Source of the DNA: an uncultured Eubacteriales bacterium | Lineage (GTDB): Bacteria; Bacillota; Clostridia; Oscillospirales; CAG-272 | NCBI GenBank assembly: GCA_910586545.1 | Contig: CAJUIQ010000007.1 | Coordinates: 7,147 to 71,146, forward strand | DNA length: 64,000 bases | Direction: 5' to 3' | Part shown: positions 25,692-34,529 of the stretch, piece after piece | How positions within the stretch are numbered: position 1 is the first letter of the stretch | Layout: each line of letters opens with the position of its first letter | Program-made: the position numbers and the translations under genes | Notes under the pieces: generated by a model | What the model was told of the DNA's origin: nothing | Database searches by the model: none | The model's input: the letters and a program-made list of their open reading frames with translations, nothing else

Positions 25692-26465
25692 ATGCCGCGT
25701 TTTTTTATACGCGCCTGTCAAATCGGGATAGATGATAATACTGGCGTGAAAATGGTGCGCATCCTTGGAGACGACGCACATCATATTACAAAGAGCCTGC
25801 GTATGCGCACAGGTGAAATCATAACCGTGTGCGACATGGAGCGCAACGAATACACTTGCAGTATTTGTGCCACAGGAGAGTGTGTGTTGGCGCAGGTGCT
25901 TTCTGTTTGTGCGGCCGCATCGGAGCCTCCCTATACGGCGGTGCTGTATCAGGCGTTGATTAAGGGAGATAAGTTTGACCATGTAGTGCAAAAAGCGGTA
26001 GAATGTGGCGTTAGTCGGATCGTACCTGTGCTTACAGAACGCTGCGTTGTCCGTTTGGATAAAATGGATGGAGAAAAGAAGCGGCAGCGATGGCAGAGAA
26101 TCGCCGCAGAGGCGGCAAAACAGTGCGGCAGGGGCATCATCCCTCAGGTATCCGGTCTTTTGTATTTTAAAGAGGCTGTAGCGGAAGCTGCAGCTGCCCA
26201 ACTACCTCTTTTTTGTTATGAAGGAGAGGAGCGGCGCAGTCTGGTACAGGCTGTCGCCGGATGCAAACATCCGGCGACGATTTCACTGATGATCGGCAGC
26301 GAGGGCGGTTTTTCTGTGGAAGAGGCTGCCTTTGCGGCAGATAGCGGTATGCTTTCTGTAGGCCTTGGAAGACGAATTCTTCGAACGGAAACAGCTTCTT
26401 CTTTTGCGCTTGCGTGTCTGAGTTTTGCGTATGAAATGGAACAAAGTAATATGGAAAAAGTATAA
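25692..26465 (+). CDS. rsmE: 16S rRNA (uracil1498-N3)-methyltransferase RsmE
   Basis: RsmE methylates U1498 of 16S rRNA using S-adenosylmethionine. The 257-residue protein has the N-terminal PUA-like domain (DDAHHITKSLRMRTGE) and the SPOUT knot domain with YQALIKGDKFDHVVQKAVE, MIGSEGGFS and LGRRILRTETAS. GGAGAG precedes the ATG. In many Firmicutes it follows prmA; here it stands alone behind a long leader. Confidence 0.95.
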   Translation: MPRFFIRACQIGIDDNTGVKMVRILGDDAHHITKSLRMRTGEIITVCDMERNEYTCSICATGECVLAQVLSVCAAASEPPYTAVLYQALIKGDKFDHVVQKAVECGVSRIVPVLTERCVVRLDKMDGEKKRQRWQRIAAEAAKQCGRGIIPQVSGLLYFKEAVAEAAAAQLPLFCYEGEERRSLVQAVAGCKHPATISLMIGSEGGFSVEEAAFAADSGMLSVGLGRRILRTETASSFALACLSFAYEMEQSNMEKV

Positions 26466-26492
26466 AAATAAAATTATTCACAAAAAAATCAC

Positions 26493-26512
26493 TGCATTTT
26501 TGGAAAAATGCA
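26493..26512. promoter_or_regulatory. A-tract palindrome upstream of the regulator promoter
   Basis: TGCATTTTT-GG-AAAAATGCA is a perfect 9-bp-arm palindrome. Its right half continues as TGCATAAAA, 4 nt before the -35, as in the element at 1941-1969. Confidence 0.5.
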
Positions 26513-26521
26513 TAAAACCCA

Positions 26522-26569
26522 TTGAAAATTTACAAATTGTGTTGTAAAATATAATAGACGTTTTACAAC
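26522..26569 (+). promoter_or_regulatory. Promoter with overlapping operator-like inverted repeat
   Basis: TTGAAA (26522-26527), 17-nt spacer and TAAAAT (26545-26550) form a promoter. GTTGTAAAA (26541-26549) and TTTTACAAC (26561-26569) form a perfect 9-bp inverted repeat that covers the -10 and the start site, suggesting repression, perhaps by the regulator encoded next. Confidence 0.5.
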
Positions 26570-26610
26570 ATTATATATAAAAGTGTTTAATATTACATAA
26601 GGAGGCTATT

Positions 26611-27696
26611 ATGTCCAACCGCTTGTTTCAGGGAATCATCCATCAGATGACTGATACTGTGGACCGTACCATAGGCGTTATTGACGATACTGGGGTTATC
26701 ATTGCATGCAGTGAGCTTGTCAAAATTGGCGAGACCCGCCAGGAGGCAAGAGATGAAATGGCGTACACTGCTTCTGCGGTGACAGTGGGGGGCTACACGT
26801 ATCGGTTTATTGGCTCTGGAACCAAATGGGAATACATCGTATTCGTGGAGGGCGAGGACAAAATGGCGGATAAGCTTGCCTCCATTTTGGCCATTTCTCT
26901 GTCCAATATTAAAAATCTATATGATGAGAAGTATGACCGTAACTCCTTTGTGAAAAATATCATTTTGGACAACATTTTGCCCAGCGATATTTATATCAAG
27001 AGTAAGGAACTGCGGTTTAACACAGATGAGCCGCGGGTAGTATTTCTCATTAAATTCCTTACAAAAACAGATGTAATTCCCTTTGATGCAGTCCAGAATA
27101 TTTTCCCGGACCGGACAAAGGATTATGTGATCAGCGTAGGGGAGCAGGATATCGTTTTGGTCAAAGAGCTGAAACCTGGCTATGATGTGAAGAAAATCGA
27201 AAAACTGGCCAAATCTATTTCCGAGACCCTGAATTCTGAGTTTTATGCTCGGGTGGTCATTGGAATTGGTACAGTAGTGGAAAACATTAAGGATCTTGCG
27301 CGCTCCTATAAAGAAGCGCAGGTGGCTTTGGAAGTGGGCAAGGTATTCGATACGGAAAAGAATATCATTTCCTATGAAAACTTAGGAATTGGACGCTTGA
27401 TTTATCAACTGCCTACGACCCTTTGCGAGATGTTTTTGCAGGAGGTTTTCAAAAACGGATCTCTGGAAAATCTGGATCGCGAAACGCTGCTTACCATTCA
27501 GTGCTTCTTTGAAAACAATTTGAACGTGTCCGAAACGTCCAGAAAGTTGTTTGTCCATAGAAATACGCTGGTGTATCGGTTGGAAAAAATCCGCAAACTT
27601 ACCGGGCTGGATTTGCGGGAATTTGACCATGCCATCACCTTTAAGGTCGCTTTAATGGTAAAGCGGTATTTAACAACAAAGCCTGCAAAATTCTGA
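26611..27696 (+). CDS. CdaR/PucR-family transcriptional regulator
   Basis: The 361-residue protein has an N-terminal region resembling the diacid-recognition domain (GVIDDTGVIIACSE), a central GGDEF-like fold (about 130-260, not a cyclase motif), and a C-terminal PucR helix-turn-helix with FFENNLNVSETSRKLFVHRN and NTLVYRLEKI. These regulators usually control sugar-acid or purine use. TAAGGAGG precedes the ATG. It sits 57 nt before ftsE, with no terminator between, so cotranscription is possible; a link to cell division is only inference. Confidence 0.85.
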   Translation: MSNRLFQGIIHQMTDTVDRTIGVIDDTGVIIACSELVKIGETRQEARDEMAYTASAVTVGGYTYRFIGSGTKWEYIVFVEGEDKMADKLASILAISLSNIKNLYDEKYDRNSFVKNIILDNILPSDIYIKSKELRFNTDEPRVVFLIKFLTKTDVIPFDAVQNIFPDRTKDYVISVGEQDIVLVKELKPGYDVKKIEKLAKSISETLNSEFYARVVIGIGTVVENIKDLARSYKEAQVALEVGKVFDTEKNIISYENLGIGRLIYQLPTTLCEMFLQEVFKNGSLENLDRETLLTIQCFFENNLNVSETSRKLFVHRNTLVYRLEKIRKLTGLDLREFDHAITFKVALMVKRYLTTKPAKF

Positions 27697-27752
27697 GACG
27701 CGGCGCCGCTGCGAAAAGGCTTATTCGGAAAGGCAGGTAATGAACAAAAATT

Positions 27753-28430
27753 ATGATAGATTTTAAGCACGTGAAAAAGTACTACCCCAACGGAACGGTT
27801 GCGCTGGACGGGGTGGACTTACATATTGACGACGGGGAGTTTGTGTTCATCGTAGGGCATTCAGGCGCGGGAAAAACCACGATGACCAAACTCCTTCTGC
27901 GGGAAGAGGCTGTGTCCTCCGGAACGCTGGTTGTAGGCAACTATAATTTGGCGAAGATCAAAAATCGAGAGATCCCCTTTTACCGTAGAGAATTGGGCGT
28001 CGTGTTTCAAGATTTCCGTCTGTTCCCCAATAAAACCGTATACGAAAATGTGGCGTTTGCCATGCAGGTTGTAGGAACGCCCCGTTCTATGATCAAACGG
28101 CGTGTGCCGGCGATCCTCAGCACGGTGAATTTGGCGGATAAACTTAAATGTTTTCCCAGAGAGCTGTCTGGCGGCGAACAGCAGCGGGTGGCTCTTGCCA
28201 GAGCACTGGCCAATAATCCCAAAATTATTGTCGCGGATGAGCCAACCGGAAACATCGACCCGAAAATGAGTATAGAAATTATGAATTTGCTCATGAAGAT
28301 CAACAAGCTTGGGAAAACCATTATTGTTGTTACCCATGAGAAAAATTTGGTTGATTATTACAAGCAGCGGGTCGTTATGCTGAAAGACGGCAAGATTGTA
28401 GATGACCGGGTAGGAGGGATGTTCGAATGA
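27753..28430 (+). CDS. ftsE: Cell division ATP-binding protein FtsE
   Basis: FtsE is the ATPase of the FtsEX complex that activates cell-wall hydrolases. The 225-residue protein shows Walker A GHSGAGKTT, signature LSGGEQQR, Walker B IIVADEPTGN and the H-loop VTHE. It starts with the family-typical MIDFKHVKKYYPNG. Its ATGA stop/start overlaps ftsX by 4 nt. Confidence 0.95.
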   Translation: MIDFKHVKKYYPNGTVALDGVDLHIDDGEFVFIVGHSGAGKTTMTKLLLREEAVSSGTLVVGNYNLAKIKNREIPFYRRELGVVFQDFRLFPNKTVYENVAFAMQVVGTPRSMIKRRVPAILSTVNLADKLKCFPRELSGGEQQRVALARALANNPKIIVADEPTGNIDPKMSIEIMNLLMKINKLGKTIIVVTHEKNLVDYYKQRVVMLKDGKIVDDRVGGMFE

Positions 28431-29326
28431 GAAAACATTACAGCCTCCGGTATTTTACAGGGCAGGCCATGACGGGCCTATGGCGTAATGGCGTCATGTC
28501 TGTGGCGTCCGTAGCCGTTTTGATGAGCTGCCTAGTGGTTCTTGGCTGCTTTGCCTTGCTTTTGGTAAATATCAATGTAAATCTTGACAATGTAGCACAG
28601 CTGAATCAAATTGTTGTATACTGCGATTATGACTTGGACGAGACGGCTGTAGAAAAAATCGGCAATCAGATTGAAGAATTGGATTATATTGATTCTGTAG
28701 AGCATGTTTCCAAAGAAGAAGCCTTGGAAATTATGCGCGAGCAGAGCGGAGACTATGAAGAACTGTACAGCGGTATTACAGAAGAAAATAATCCCCTTTC
28801 CGATTCCTTTGAGATTATGTATAAGGGTACGGATGAAACAAAGGTGTTTGATTTGGAGGCCCAACTGCGCTCCATCGAAGGTGTGCGCAAGATCAATAGC
28901 GTATATCAGGTGGCCAAAACGCTGGACAGCCTGAAAAACGGCATAATGCTTGTGTGCCTTTGGTTTTTGAGTATTTTATTTGTGGTCAGCATCTTTGTTA
29001 TTATCAATACCATCAAGCTTGCGGTTTATTCCAGACGAAGTGAGATCAGCGTCATGCGCTATGTGGGGGCAACCAATTGGTTTATTACGATGCCCTTTAT
29101 TTTAGAGGGCGTACTTATTGGCGTGTTTGCCAGTCTTATTGGATTTGCCATAGAAACCTACATATACAATTATGTGCATAAGATGGCGCTGGTGGATCTA
29201 CAGATGATTACCGTACTCGGTTATGGAAAAATTGCGATCCCGCTATTTATTGGATTTGTTGTGATCGGCGTGATCACCGGTATTATTGGAAGTATGGCTT
29301 CCCTTCGGAAGTATTTGAAATCATAA
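28427..29326 (+). CDS. ftsX: Permease-like cell division protein FtsX
   Basis: FtsX is the membrane partner of FtsE. The 299-residue protein has a first transmembrane helix (about 20-45), an extracytoplasmic domain (about 50-170) and three more helices at the C-terminus, with the conserved SEISVMRYVGAT segment. It is followed by an EnvC-like peptidase, the type of enzyme FtsEX controls. Confidence 0.93.
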   Translation: MRKHYSLRYFTGQAMTGLWRNGVMSVASVAVLMSCLVVLGCFALLLVNINVNLDNVAQLNQIVVYCDYDLDETAVEKIGNQIEELDYIDSVEHVSKEEALEIMREQSGDYEELYSGITEENNPLSDSFEIMYKGTDETKVFDLEAQLRSIEGVRKINSVYQVAKTLDSLKNGIMLVCLWFLSILFVVSIFVIINTIKLAVYSRRSEISVMRYVGATNWFITMPFILEGVLIGVFASLIGFAIETYIYNYVHKMALVDLQMITVLGYGKIAIPLFIGFVVIGVITGIIGSMASLRKYLKS

Positions 29327-29408
29327 AAGTCAAAATCGGTATAAACTGATTTTCAGCTTAGGGTCCGTGCTTGCAGCCGGACGCAGATGAAAGGCAGGTT
29401 AGACGAAA

Positions 29409-30605
29409 ATGCATCTTATTCATTTAAAACGGCGTGGAATCCGTATTCTGGCGGTCACTCTTGCATTGGCGCTTACAGCGGCGCTGCTGGTTATGGCGCC
29501 GGCACCTGGTAACTACGCCAACGCGGAAAATGCTCGTGTAAAAAAATATGAAGACCAGATTTCCGAACTGGAAAAAACAAAGAAAGAACTGCAGCAAAAG
29601 ATTGCGAATGTGAAGGATAAAGCCAACGAGACAGCGGAGTACAAAAAAAACCTGGATTCCTTGGTGTATACGTTGTCGCAGAAGATTGCCATATCGCAGT
29701 CTCTTTTGGATGAGCTGGAAACCCGTATCGAAGAGACTAAGGCGTCTATTACAGAAAAAGAAACGTCTATCGAAGAGACTTTTGAAAAATTTCAGGAAAG
29801 AATGCGCATGTCCTATGAAGAAGGTTCCGTCAGCTATCTTGGCATGCTGCTGGGAGCGGACAGCGTCAGTGACTTTTTGAGTCGCATGGATAGAATCAAT
29901 TCCATGCTGGAATATGACAAGACAATGATGGATCAGTATAAAGCTGAAAAAGAGGATCTGGAAAAGGAACGGAACAATCTGGAAGAATCCATTGCGCTTC
30001 AGAAGAGCACGTTGGAAGATATGGAAGCCGATAAAGCGGAAAATGAACGGCTTGCCAATCAAGCGGCCAGCTATTATCAATCGTTGAAGGAAGATGAAGC
30101 CGCTTACCAGTCGCAGTATGAGGCCGCTAAAAAGGAAGAAGATAAACTGGACCGTGAGTTGACTGCATATCTGCGGGATCTGCAGAAACAAAATTCCTCT
30201 CAGGTTACGGCAAACGGAGAATTTATGTGGCCCCTGCCGGTAGGTAAGGGAACAATTACCTGCTACTATGGCGGCATAGACCCGGCTGGCAAACCCCATT
30301 ACGCAGTGGATACGGCCATTGCTGCGGGCACGCCGATTTATGCTTCCAATGACGGCACCGTGCTCAAGGCAGAGAGCCATTCCAGCTATGGATATTATGT
30401 ACTGATTGACCATGGTAACGGAAGATCTACTTTATATGCGCACTGCAGCGCTCTTGCCGCTGTAGCGGGGCAAACTGTGTCTAAGGGACAAGTAATCGGT
30501 TATGTAGGTTGTACAGGCTTTTCTACGGGAAATCACTTGCACTTTGAGTTCCGTATCAATGGGAACCGTACCAATCCTCTAAATTACGTAACAAAAGGCG
30601 TTTGA
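29409..30605 (+). CDS. EnvC/M23-family murein hydrolase (FtsEX partner)
   Basis: The 398-residue protein has an N-terminal signal segment (about 10-38), a long coiled coil (about 45-260) and a C-terminal LytM/M23 domain (about 275-395). The zinc motifs HYAVD and HLHFE are both intact, so it is probably a real endopeptidase and not a catalytically dead EnvC-type activator. Coiled-coil M23 enzymes next to ftsEX are typical FtsEX effectors. The ribosome binding site is AAAGGC, rather far (13 nt) from the ATG. Confidence 0.9.
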   Translation: MHLIHLKRRGIRILAVTLALALTAALLVMAPAPGNYANAENARVKKYEDQISELEKTKKELQQKIANVKDKANETAEYKKNLDSLVYTLSQKIAISQSLLDELETRIEETKASITEKETSIEETFEKFQERMRMSYEEGSVSYLGMLLGADSVSDFLSRMDRINSMLEYDKTMMDQYKAEKEDLEKERNNLEESIALQKSTLEDMEADKAENERLANQAASYYQSLKEDEAAYQSQYEAAKKEEDKLDRELTAYLRDLQKQNSSQVTANGEFMWPLPVGKGTITCYYGGIDPAGKPHYAVDTAIAAGTPIYASNDGTVLKAESHSSYGYYVLIDHGNGRSTLYAHCSALAAVAGQTVSKGQVIGYVGCTGFSTGNHLHFEFRINGNRTNPLNYVTKGV

Positions 30606-30625
30606 TATTTTAAAATAGGCTGGCA

Positions 30626-30660
30626 AAGTCTGAAAGCAGAAAACTTCTGCTTTCAGACTT
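30626..30660 (+). terminator. Strong hairpin after the M23 gene
   Basis: AAGTCTGAAAGCAGAA and its exact complement form a 16-bp stem with an AAC loop. The following GCTTTGTACTTTT is a weak T tract, so it may be a partial terminator. Confidence 0.5.
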
Positions 30661-30760
30661 GCTTTGTACTTTTAGGCCGAAATGCAAAACTTTGTTTGAA
30701 AAAAATAGATTTCGGTTAAACTGGAAAGAGAAATCTGTGACCAAGGAAGGCATGGCAATC

Positions 30761-32134
30761 ATGATGGACGAAAATGAGGGACGGCAGTCCGATAAAACCC
30801 AGGAGGGAACAACACCTTATACGCCTATAAGCGAGCAGCGCCTTGACAAAAACGTATGTCCCGCGCCGCCTGCGCCTGCTCCACGACAAAAGAAAAAGCG
30901 CACGGTATCTGCTTCGGCGGTAATTGTCATCGCGGCGTTGTGTATTGTCGCTACATTTATGACGACGTATGTATTTCTTTCGGTTTGGTATATACAGGGT
31001 GATCGGGGTTGGAATAGCGGCTCAGGAGCCGCCCGCCGGGCTATGGAAAAAATGGAGCTATTAGATACACTGGTCCGCAAGGAATATGTAGGCGAGATCA
31101 ACGAGGATGTTTTAACTGACTGGATCCTAAAGGGTTATATGGCTGGTTTGGGAGATCCATATGCGGAATATTATACGAAAGAAGAATTTTCTGCACTGAT
31201 GGCAGATAACCGCGGGGAAATGCAGGGAATCGGTATCAGTGTGATCATGAATACGGAAACCGGGCTGATTGAGGTTATCTCTGTATATCCGGATTCTCCT
31301 GCCCTGGAAGCAGGCGTCATGCCTGGAGACCAGATCGCATATATAATCGAGGACGATCAGCGTTACAGTGTGTCGGAAATCGGATACAGCATGGCTGTTT
31401 CCATGCTGCAGGGAGAGGCAGACACCTATGCTTCTTTCGTGGTACGGCGCGGGGAAACGCAGGAAGCGATACAGGAATTGACTTTCTCAATCAAGCGGGG
31501 ATATATCACGGAATATACGGTAAGCAGCCGACTGTATGCCCCGGATCCTACCGTTGGCATCATCCGAATTACTTCTTTTGACGGCGGCACGCCGGATCAG
31601 TTTACTGATGCTGTGCAGTCCTTGCAGACTGCCGGCGCAAAGCGCCTGATTCTGGATGTGCGGTATAATCCCGGTGGAGACTTGGATTCTGTGTGCAGCG
31701 TGCTGGACACGCTTTTGCCGGAAGGACCTGTGATCCGAACGATTGATAAGAACGGGAAGGAAGAAGTCGTATACGAATCTGATGCCCAGGCGTTGGAGCT
31801 TCCGCTGGTCGTTTTGGTAAACGAAGGAACGGCAAGCGCGGGCGAGCTTTTTGCTTCCGCTCTGCAGGACTATGATAAGGCCCAGGTCGTAGGCGTGCAG
31901 CCTTATGGCAAGGGAAGTATGCAAACCATTCGTTCCTTTGAAGACGGTACAGGGTTTAAGTATACGTATCGATACTACTGCCCGCCCTTTTCCGATAACT
32001 TTGACGGGATCGGTGTGACGCCGGATATCGTTGAAGAATTGGACGAGGCGCTGGAAGGAAAAAACATTTATAAAATTACAGACGAGGAAGACAACCAACT
32101 TACGGCAGCGTACAATGCTCTACCGGCGGCGTAA
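30761..32134 (+). CDS. S41-family C-terminal processing peptidase
   Basis: The 457-residue protein has a short Pro-rich cytoplasmic N-terminus, one membrane anchor (about 50-75), a PDZ domain (about 145-235) and the S41 protease domain with the catalytic serine in GTASAGELFA and the lysine in PYGKGSMQ. CtpA/Prc-type proteases of this arrangement often follow ftsEX and the M23 gene and process envelope proteins. I chose ATG 30761, 10 nt after AAGGAAGG; 30752 and 30764 are alternatives. Confidence 0.9.
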   Translation: MMDENEGRQSDKTQEGTTPYTPISEQRLDKNVCPAPPAPAPRQKKKRTVSASAVIVIAALCIVATFMTTYVFLSVWYIQGDRGWNSGSGAARRAMEKMELLDTLVRKEYVGEINEDVLTDWILKGYMAGLGDPYAEYYTKEEFSALMADNRGEMQGIGISVIMNTETGLIEVISVYPDSPALEAGVMPGDQIAYIIEDDQRYSVSEIGYSMAVSMLQGEADTYASFVVRRGETQEAIQELTFSIKRGYITEYTVSSRLYAPDPTVGIIRITSFDGGTPDQFTDAVQSLQTAGAKRLILDVRYNPGGDLDSVCSVLDTLLPEGPVIRTIDKNGKEEVVYESDAQALELPLVVLVNEGTASAGELFASALQDYDKAQVVGVQPYGKGSMQTIRSFEDGTGFKYTYRYYCPPFSDNFDGIGVTPDIVEELDEALEGKNIYKITDEEDNQLTAAYNALPAA

Positions 32135-32168
32135 ATAATTTTAAAGATTTATTTGAAAGGATATAATT

Positions 32169-32663
32169 ATGAGCAACGAGACAAATTTCACATTGTATAC
32201 GAAAGAAGGATATCAGCAGCTGCTGGATGAACTTGCATATCTGAAAGATGTGCGGGTGCCGGAAATCAAAGTACAGCTGGCAGAAGCCAGAAGTCACGGA
32301 GACCTTTCCGAGAACAGCGAATACGATGAGGCCAGAGACGCGCAGGCAAAGTGTTATGCAAGAATTGCGGAAGTGGAAGACCTGATCAAAAACGCAAAGA
32401 TTATAGACGAATCGGAGCTCAAGGATGATGTAGTGAACATCGGTTCCAAAGTAAAGGTATACGATGAGACGTTCGAAGAAGAAGTCGAGTATATTATGGT
32501 AGGCTCCAATGAAGTAAACGCCGCTATGAACATGATTACGGACCGCAGCCCTATTGGCAGCGCTATGATGGGCGCACGGGCCGGAGATAAAGTTTCTTAT
32601 ACCGCGCCCTGCGGTGAAGTCCACCTGAAAATTTTAGAGGTTTCAAGAGCTAAAAAGAACTGA
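32169..32663 (+). CDS. greA: Transcription elongation factor GreA
   Basis: GreA rescues backtracked RNA polymerase by stimulating RNA cleavage. The 164-residue protein has the N-terminal coiled coil with the acidic tip motif GDLSENSEYDEAR and a C-terminal FKBP-like domain with PIGSAMMGARAGD. AAAGGA precedes the ATG. Confidence 0.95.
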   Translation: MSNETNFTLYTKEGYQQLLDELAYLKDVRVPEIKVQLAEARSHGDLSENSEYDEARDAQAKCYARIAEVEDLIKNAKIIDESELKDDVVNIGSKVKVYDETFEEEVEYIMVGSNEVNAAMNMITDRSPIGSAMMGARAGDKVSYTAPCGEVHLKILEVSRAKKN

Positions 32664-32741
32664 TGGTTTTGCTGTCCAGGTGATTTTGCCTGCTGATAGC
32701 ATATGTACGGTATATGGCGGCGCACGTTGTATTGCACCGTT

Positions 32742-32778
32742 CGGCGCCCCATTTCGGCATTTGTCGACTGGGGCGCCG
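32742..32778 (+). terminator. Probable terminator after greA
   Basis: CGGCGCCCC (32742-32750) and GGGGCGCCG (32770-32778) pair perfectly with a 19-nt loop, followed by TTATAGTATTTT. Confidence 0.45.
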
Positions 32779-32825
32779 TTATAGTATTTTGGAGTGAACT
32801 TGCTCTCGAATGTGTGGGGTTAAAA

Positions 32826-33680
32826 ATGGAAGATAAGAACAAAAAGGAACTGCCGATGGAAGAGCGAACGTTGGAGGAAAATCACGCTGGAGAAAACGAT
32901 GATGTTCCCATGTCTGCCGCTATGCGTGTACTGCAGGCAAAAGGAGAAAATTTGCAAAACGAACATGAAAGTCAATATATCGGTAAAAAGGTGACCTGGC
33001 TGGAAAATTTTTGGTATCAGCATAAGTGGCATGCAGGACTGATTGTCTTTGCATTGGTAATCGCGGTAGTTTTGGTATGGCAGATTCTCACCTATGTGCG
33101 ACCAGATGTGCATATCATGTATACCGGACCGGTAGCTTTTATTGGCAGTCGGTATACCGAGCTGGAAGAGGCTCTCATCCAAGTAATGGATGATTATAAC
33201 GGAGATGGGGAAAAGGCCATCAGTTTTACAGACAATACTTACTTGACAGAAGAACAAATAGAAAAAAAACAGGAAGAAGCAAAGGCACAGAATGAAGACT
33301 ATTATCCTGATTACAGTGGCCTGCGAGCTTCCTATGGCCGGTTTCAAACGGAAATGACTGCGGCAAAGCATATGCTGTGTATGCTGGATCCCTCGTTATA
33401 TGAACAAATTCGGGATATGGACGGCTTTATGCCTCTGTCTGATATTTTTGGAGAGACGCTGCCGGACTGTGCCGCAGATGCGTATGGAATCCGGCTGGGG
33501 GACACCGCGTTTTATGCATATTATTCCGGTGTGCGATTTATCCCAGCAGATACAATTCTTGCTGTACGCTCCAAAGAAGCATCCGGAATTGCGGGGAATG
33601 AAAAAAAGCTCGAGCAGCTGAAATATCATGCGGAGCTGCTGCGCGCGATCGCTTCTTTCGCACCAGACAATGCAGAATAG
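32826..33680 (+). CDS. Single-pass membrane protein of unknown function
   Basis: The 284-residue protein has a charged cytoplasmic N-terminus (about 1-65), one transmembrane helix (about 70-95, GLIVFALVIAVVLVWQIL) and an extracytoplasmic domain that I do not recognise. It includes a Lys/Glu-rich stretch after TEEQIEKK. I placed the start at ATG 32826; the longer frame from 32703 runs through the hairpin. The ribosome binding site is weak (GTGGGG). Confidence 0.7.
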   Translation: MEDKNKKELPMEERTLEENHAGENDDVPMSAAMRVLQAKGENLQNEHESQYIGKKVTWLENFWYQHKWHAGLIVFALVIAVVLVWQILTYVRPDVHIMYTGPVAFIGSRYTELEEALIQVMDDYNGDGEKAISFTDNTYLTEEQIEKKQEEAKAQNEDYYPDYSGLRASYGRFQTEMTAAKHMLCMLDPSLYEQIRDMDGFMPLSDIFGETLPDCAADAYGIRLGDTAFYAYYSGVRFIPADTILAVRSKEASGIAGNEKKLEQLKYHAELLRAIASFAPDNAE

Positions 33681-33709
33681 CCAAAAAGTTTAAAAATATA
33701 CAAAATATA

Positions 33710-33738
33710 TTGACAATTGCATCGGACAATGCTACAAT
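33710..33738 (+). promoter_or_regulatory. Promoter of the RpiB-family gene
   Basis: TTGACA (33710-33715), 17-nt spacer, TACAAT (33733-33738), preceded by an AT-rich UP-like stretch. Confidence 0.7.
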
Positions 33739-33794
33739 GCAGAAGCAGACTTCCAAGGAAGTTAGTATGTGAAATGACAAGAAAGGATATATAG

Positions 33795-34376
33795 ATGAAA
33801 ACAATAAAGGATAAGCAGGTTTTGGTTGCCGCGGATTTTGCAGGCGTTGCGTTGAAAAACGCAGTTGTTGCTCATTTAGAGAAGTGCGGCTGGACATGTA
33901 CAGATATTGGTGTTAAAACCATTGATGAAAAGAATCCGGAAATGTTCCACAGAATCGGTTTGCGTGTCGGCGCGAAAATTGCCGAGGGCGAATTTGAACG
34001 TGCAATGTTGTTCTGCGGAACCGGAATGGGCATTCATATTGCGGCAAGTAAGTGTCCTCATGTACACGCGGCAGTTGTAGAAAGTGTGCCGGCGGCCCTG
34101 CGTTGCATTACAGGCAATAACTGCAATGTAATTTCGATGGGTGGCGCATATGTTGCTCCTTCGATGGGTATTGAGATAGCAGAGGCATTTTTGTATCATA
34201 ATTTGGGTGATGGCTACGAATGGTGGCCCAACTTCTACGAGTTTCATAAACTGGCTTATGATGAGCTGGATGCCTTTGACTATGAAACCTTCAAGAAGAA
34301 TGGGTTTACCTTCCCTAACGCGATAGACATTCCTTTAGAGGATTGTCCGAAGCCCGAAGAACTCAAGCGCAAATAA
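33795..34376 (+). CDS. RpiB/LacA/LacB family sugar-phosphate isomerase with extended C-terminus
   Basis: The first 145 residues match ribose-5-phosphate isomerase B: VLVAADFAG, then the catalytic Cys74 in FCGTGMGIHIAASK and the GGAYVAPSMGIEIAEAF helix. The protein is 193 residues, about 45 longer than a usual RpiB, with a C-terminal tail beginning near YEWWPNFYEFH. Related isomerases act on galactose-6-phosphate or tetrose phosphates, so the substrate is open. GAAAGGA precedes the ATG. It is monocistronic: own promoter, strong terminator. Confidence 0.85.
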   Translation: MKTIKDKQVLVAADFAGVALKNAVVAHLEKCGWTCTDIGVKTIDEKNPEMFHRIGLRVGAKIAEGEFERAMLFCGTGMGIHIAASKCPHVHAAVVESVPAALRCITGNNCNVISMGGAYVAPSMGIEIAEAFLYHNLGDGYEWWPNFYEFHKLAYDELDAFDYETFKKNGFTFPNAIDIPLEDCPKPEELKRK

Positions 34377-34404
34377 AGCGTATTTGCGTCCGAAAATAAG
34401 ATAT

Positions 34405-34473
34405 AAAACCTTTGCAACTGGATATAAGAACGGGATATGTCCCGATTTATCCTTTGCAAAGGTTTTCTTTTTT
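34405..34473 (+). terminator. Terminator of the RpiB-family gene
   Basis: AAAACCTTTGCAA and TTGCAAAGGTTTT form the outer 13-bp stem; an inner CGGGA-TATG-TCCCG hairpin is nested; a long T tract follows. Confidence 0.85.
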
Positions 34474-34529
34474 GCAAGGGGAGTAAAAAAGAAAGAAGCG
34501 ACGACGGATTGGAGAAAGGAGAGAGAATT

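Noticed and set aside
29424..30413. A 329-codon minus-strand frame opposite the M23 gene
   Set aside because: Antisense shadow of the coiled-coil gene, no start signals or motifs.
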